A stretch of 45,705 nt of DNA from Flectobacillus sp. BAB-3569 (lineage in GTDB: Bacteria; Bacteroidota; Bacteroidia; Cytophagales; Spirosomataceae): NCBI RefSeq assembly GCF_002270355.1, contig NZ_NJFZ01000044.1, forward strand, positions 1 to 45,705, in the 5' to 3' direction. Of the stretch, positions 44,136-45,705 are shown piece by piece. Positions within the stretch are counted from its first letter, which is position 1; each line of letters starts with the position of its first letter. The translations under genes and the position numbers were made by a program. The notes under the pieces are model-generated. The model worked only from the letters and a program-made list of their open reading frames with translations, made no database searches and had not been told where the DNA came from.

Positions 44136-45705
44136 AATAAGGATTGAAACGATACTGATGAAGTAGTTTGAAATATCTCCTTTGCTCTTCCAGAGTAACT
44201 TCCAATAGAATAAGGATTGAAACAGTGTTATATTTGTAATGTCAATCAGGTGATTGACTTCTTCCAGAGTAACTTCCAATAGAATAAGGATTGAAACCAT
44301 ACTCAGCATTGTAATAGTCGCTCGATACCCAGTCTTCCAGAGTAACTTCCAATAGAATAAGGATTGAAACTATTCGTGCTCAAAAGCAATTGCGTTTTGT
44401 TGGTACTCTTCCAGAGTAACTTCCAATAGAATAAGGATTGAAACGGTTGCTATAATCCGAATTTTGTGTGATATATAAATTCTTCCAGAGTAACTTCCAA
44501 TAGAATAAGGATTGAAACCAAAACATTGAAAGTCTCTTTCTAAAGAAATAGCAACTTCCAGAGTAACTTCCAATAGAATAAGGATTGAAACGTTTGTTGT
44601 GGCATTTCTAATGGATTCCATTCTAGCCTTCCAGAGTAACTTCCAATAGAATAAGGATTGAAACCGCTCAGTACATCCCTTACAAGCTTTTCATAGAACT
44701 TCTTCCAGAGTAACTTCCAATAGAATAAGGATTGAAACTTGTGGGTATGTTGCCAACAAATTCAATAGACTCTACTTCCAGAGTAACTTCCAATAGAATA
44801 AGGATTGAAACATAATTAGACCTTTGCTAGCTGAAAGTGCATGCCATCTTCCAGAGTAACTTCCAATAGAATAAGGATTGAAACAGGTAGTTTTCCCAAG
44901 CTGAAGCTTGGTATTGCATTCTTCCAGAGTAACTTCCAATAGAATAAGGATTGAAACTCTCGTAAGCAAAGATACCAGTCGGGAAACCTTGCTTCTTCCA
45001 GAGTAACTTCCAATAGAATAAGGATTGAAACGGCATCAATGATATCTCTTACAATGCTATTAATCAAGCTTCCAGAGTAACTTCCAATAGAATAAGGATT
45101 GAAACGTGACTTTGGTATATTGGCCATACAATGCGTGTTGTCTTCCAGAGTAACTTCCAATAGAATAAGGATTGAAACTGAAAAATCAATCAACTTCTGA
45201 AAAGTTGGAGGTAACTTCCAGAGTAACTTCCAATAGAATAAGGATTGAAACTCAAAATAGATCAGCAGCTAAAGGGTATTTGGACATCCAACTTCCAGAG
45301 TAACTTCCAATAGAATAAGGATTGAAACCACTCGAAAATGTGATGAATATGTGAAGTCTCATATCTTCCAGAGTAACTTCCAATAGAATAAGGATTGAAA
45401 CATTTGCAAATATTACGATAAATCGTAACCTTTGTAATCTTCCAGAGTAACTTCCAATAGAATAAGGATTGAAACTCTAGATATGAAGAAATTGAATCAT
45501 TTTGTAAACTTATCTTCCAGAGTAACTTCCAATAGAATAAGGATTGAAACGGCTAACGCCATTCAATTCGAAATTTGGGGTAGAAATCTTCCAGAGTAAC
45601 TTCCAATAGAATAAGGATTGAAACGTCAGAACTTACATTCTAACTAAGAAAAAGGAAATTCTTCCAGAGTAACTTCCAATAGAATAAGGATTGAAACGTT
45701 TTTCG
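44114..45705 (+). CRISPR. CRISPR array 4 (22 repeats, continues past the window)
   Basis: Twenty-two identical 37-nt repeats, beginning CTTCCAGAG and ending ATAAGGATTGAAAC, start at 44114 and run to 45697. Spacers are nearly all 36-37 nt (one of 40, one of 38), a tight range expected from Cas4-assisted adaptation. No decay is seen, so this is the leader-proximal part. The same repeat family appears at 1-774 with decayed copies. The last 8 nt begin another spacer. Confidence 0.98.

Noticed and set aside
1-45705. Proof of a circular 45.7-kb plasmid from the matching ends
   Set aside because: Joining the ends gives a 20-nt spacer, too short for these arrays; the match may only reflect an assembly break in repeats.

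Overview
The window looks like part of a plasmid from a member of the Bacteroidota, probably a Cytophagales-type bacterium. The evidence is AT-rich DNA, TAnnTTTG-type -7 promoter boxes, almost no Shine-Dalgarno sequences, and protein families typical of that phylum (DUF1016, BT4734/VirE_N-like primase, WYL regulators, Rep_3). A par-rep cassette with 21-bp iterons (29.2-33.1 kb), flanked by inverted copies of a ~0.5 kb repeat, marks it as a replicon. Both window ends lie inside arrays of the same CRISPR repeat family. The taxonomic call is inference; the plasmid call rests on visible genes.

Layout. (1) 1-774: trailer end of a CRISPR array. (2) 1136-9435: a type III-A operon, cas6-csm1(frameshifted)-csm2-csm3-csm4-csm5-csm6, without its own cas1/cas2. 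(3) 9802-10812: a DUF1016 nuclease-like gene. (4) 10841-25760: the unusual region. It holds WYL regulator, cupin-like protein, GreA/GreB-like protein, second WYL regulator, SF1 helicase, membrane coiled-coil protein, secreted vWA-like protein, a 26-repeat CRISPR array, cas1, a CRISPR-associated primase-polymerase-like gene, an N-terminally extended cas2, a 47-aa zinc ribbon, a TPR/OB-like protein and a second small array with the same leader. No effector gene is present. (5) 26409-28038: an AbiEi/AbiEii toxin-antitoxin pair. (6) 28.2-33.9 kb: tandem repeats, inverted-repeat arms, parA, parB, iterons and rep. (7) 34.4-43.9 kb: a type I-B system, cas8b-cas7-cas5-cas3-cas6-(antitoxin remnant)-cas1-cas2-cas4, preceded by a ~590-nt leader with a canonical promoter, a solitary CRISPR-repeat-like element, a hairpin and a small Cys-rich ORF. 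(8) 44114-45705: its CRISPR array, running off the window.

How the parts may work together. The type III-A operon has interference genes but no adaptation genes; the middle locus has adaptation genes (Cas1, Cas2, Prim-Pol, helicase) and arrays but no effector. Three promoters, before cas6/csm, before the cupin/GreA operon and before cas1, carry the same operator (GTGTAA-N5-TTACAC, degenerate in one) exactly 18 nt upstream of the end of the -7 box. I infer that the two loci form one regulated immune system, probably controlled by a WYL protein. Spacer lengths fit two adaptation machines: 35-43 nt in the middle-locus array, nearly always 36-37 nt in the type I-B array. Five genes of the middle locus have an in-frame conserved N-terminus but no recognisable start codon, which needs checking against raw reads.
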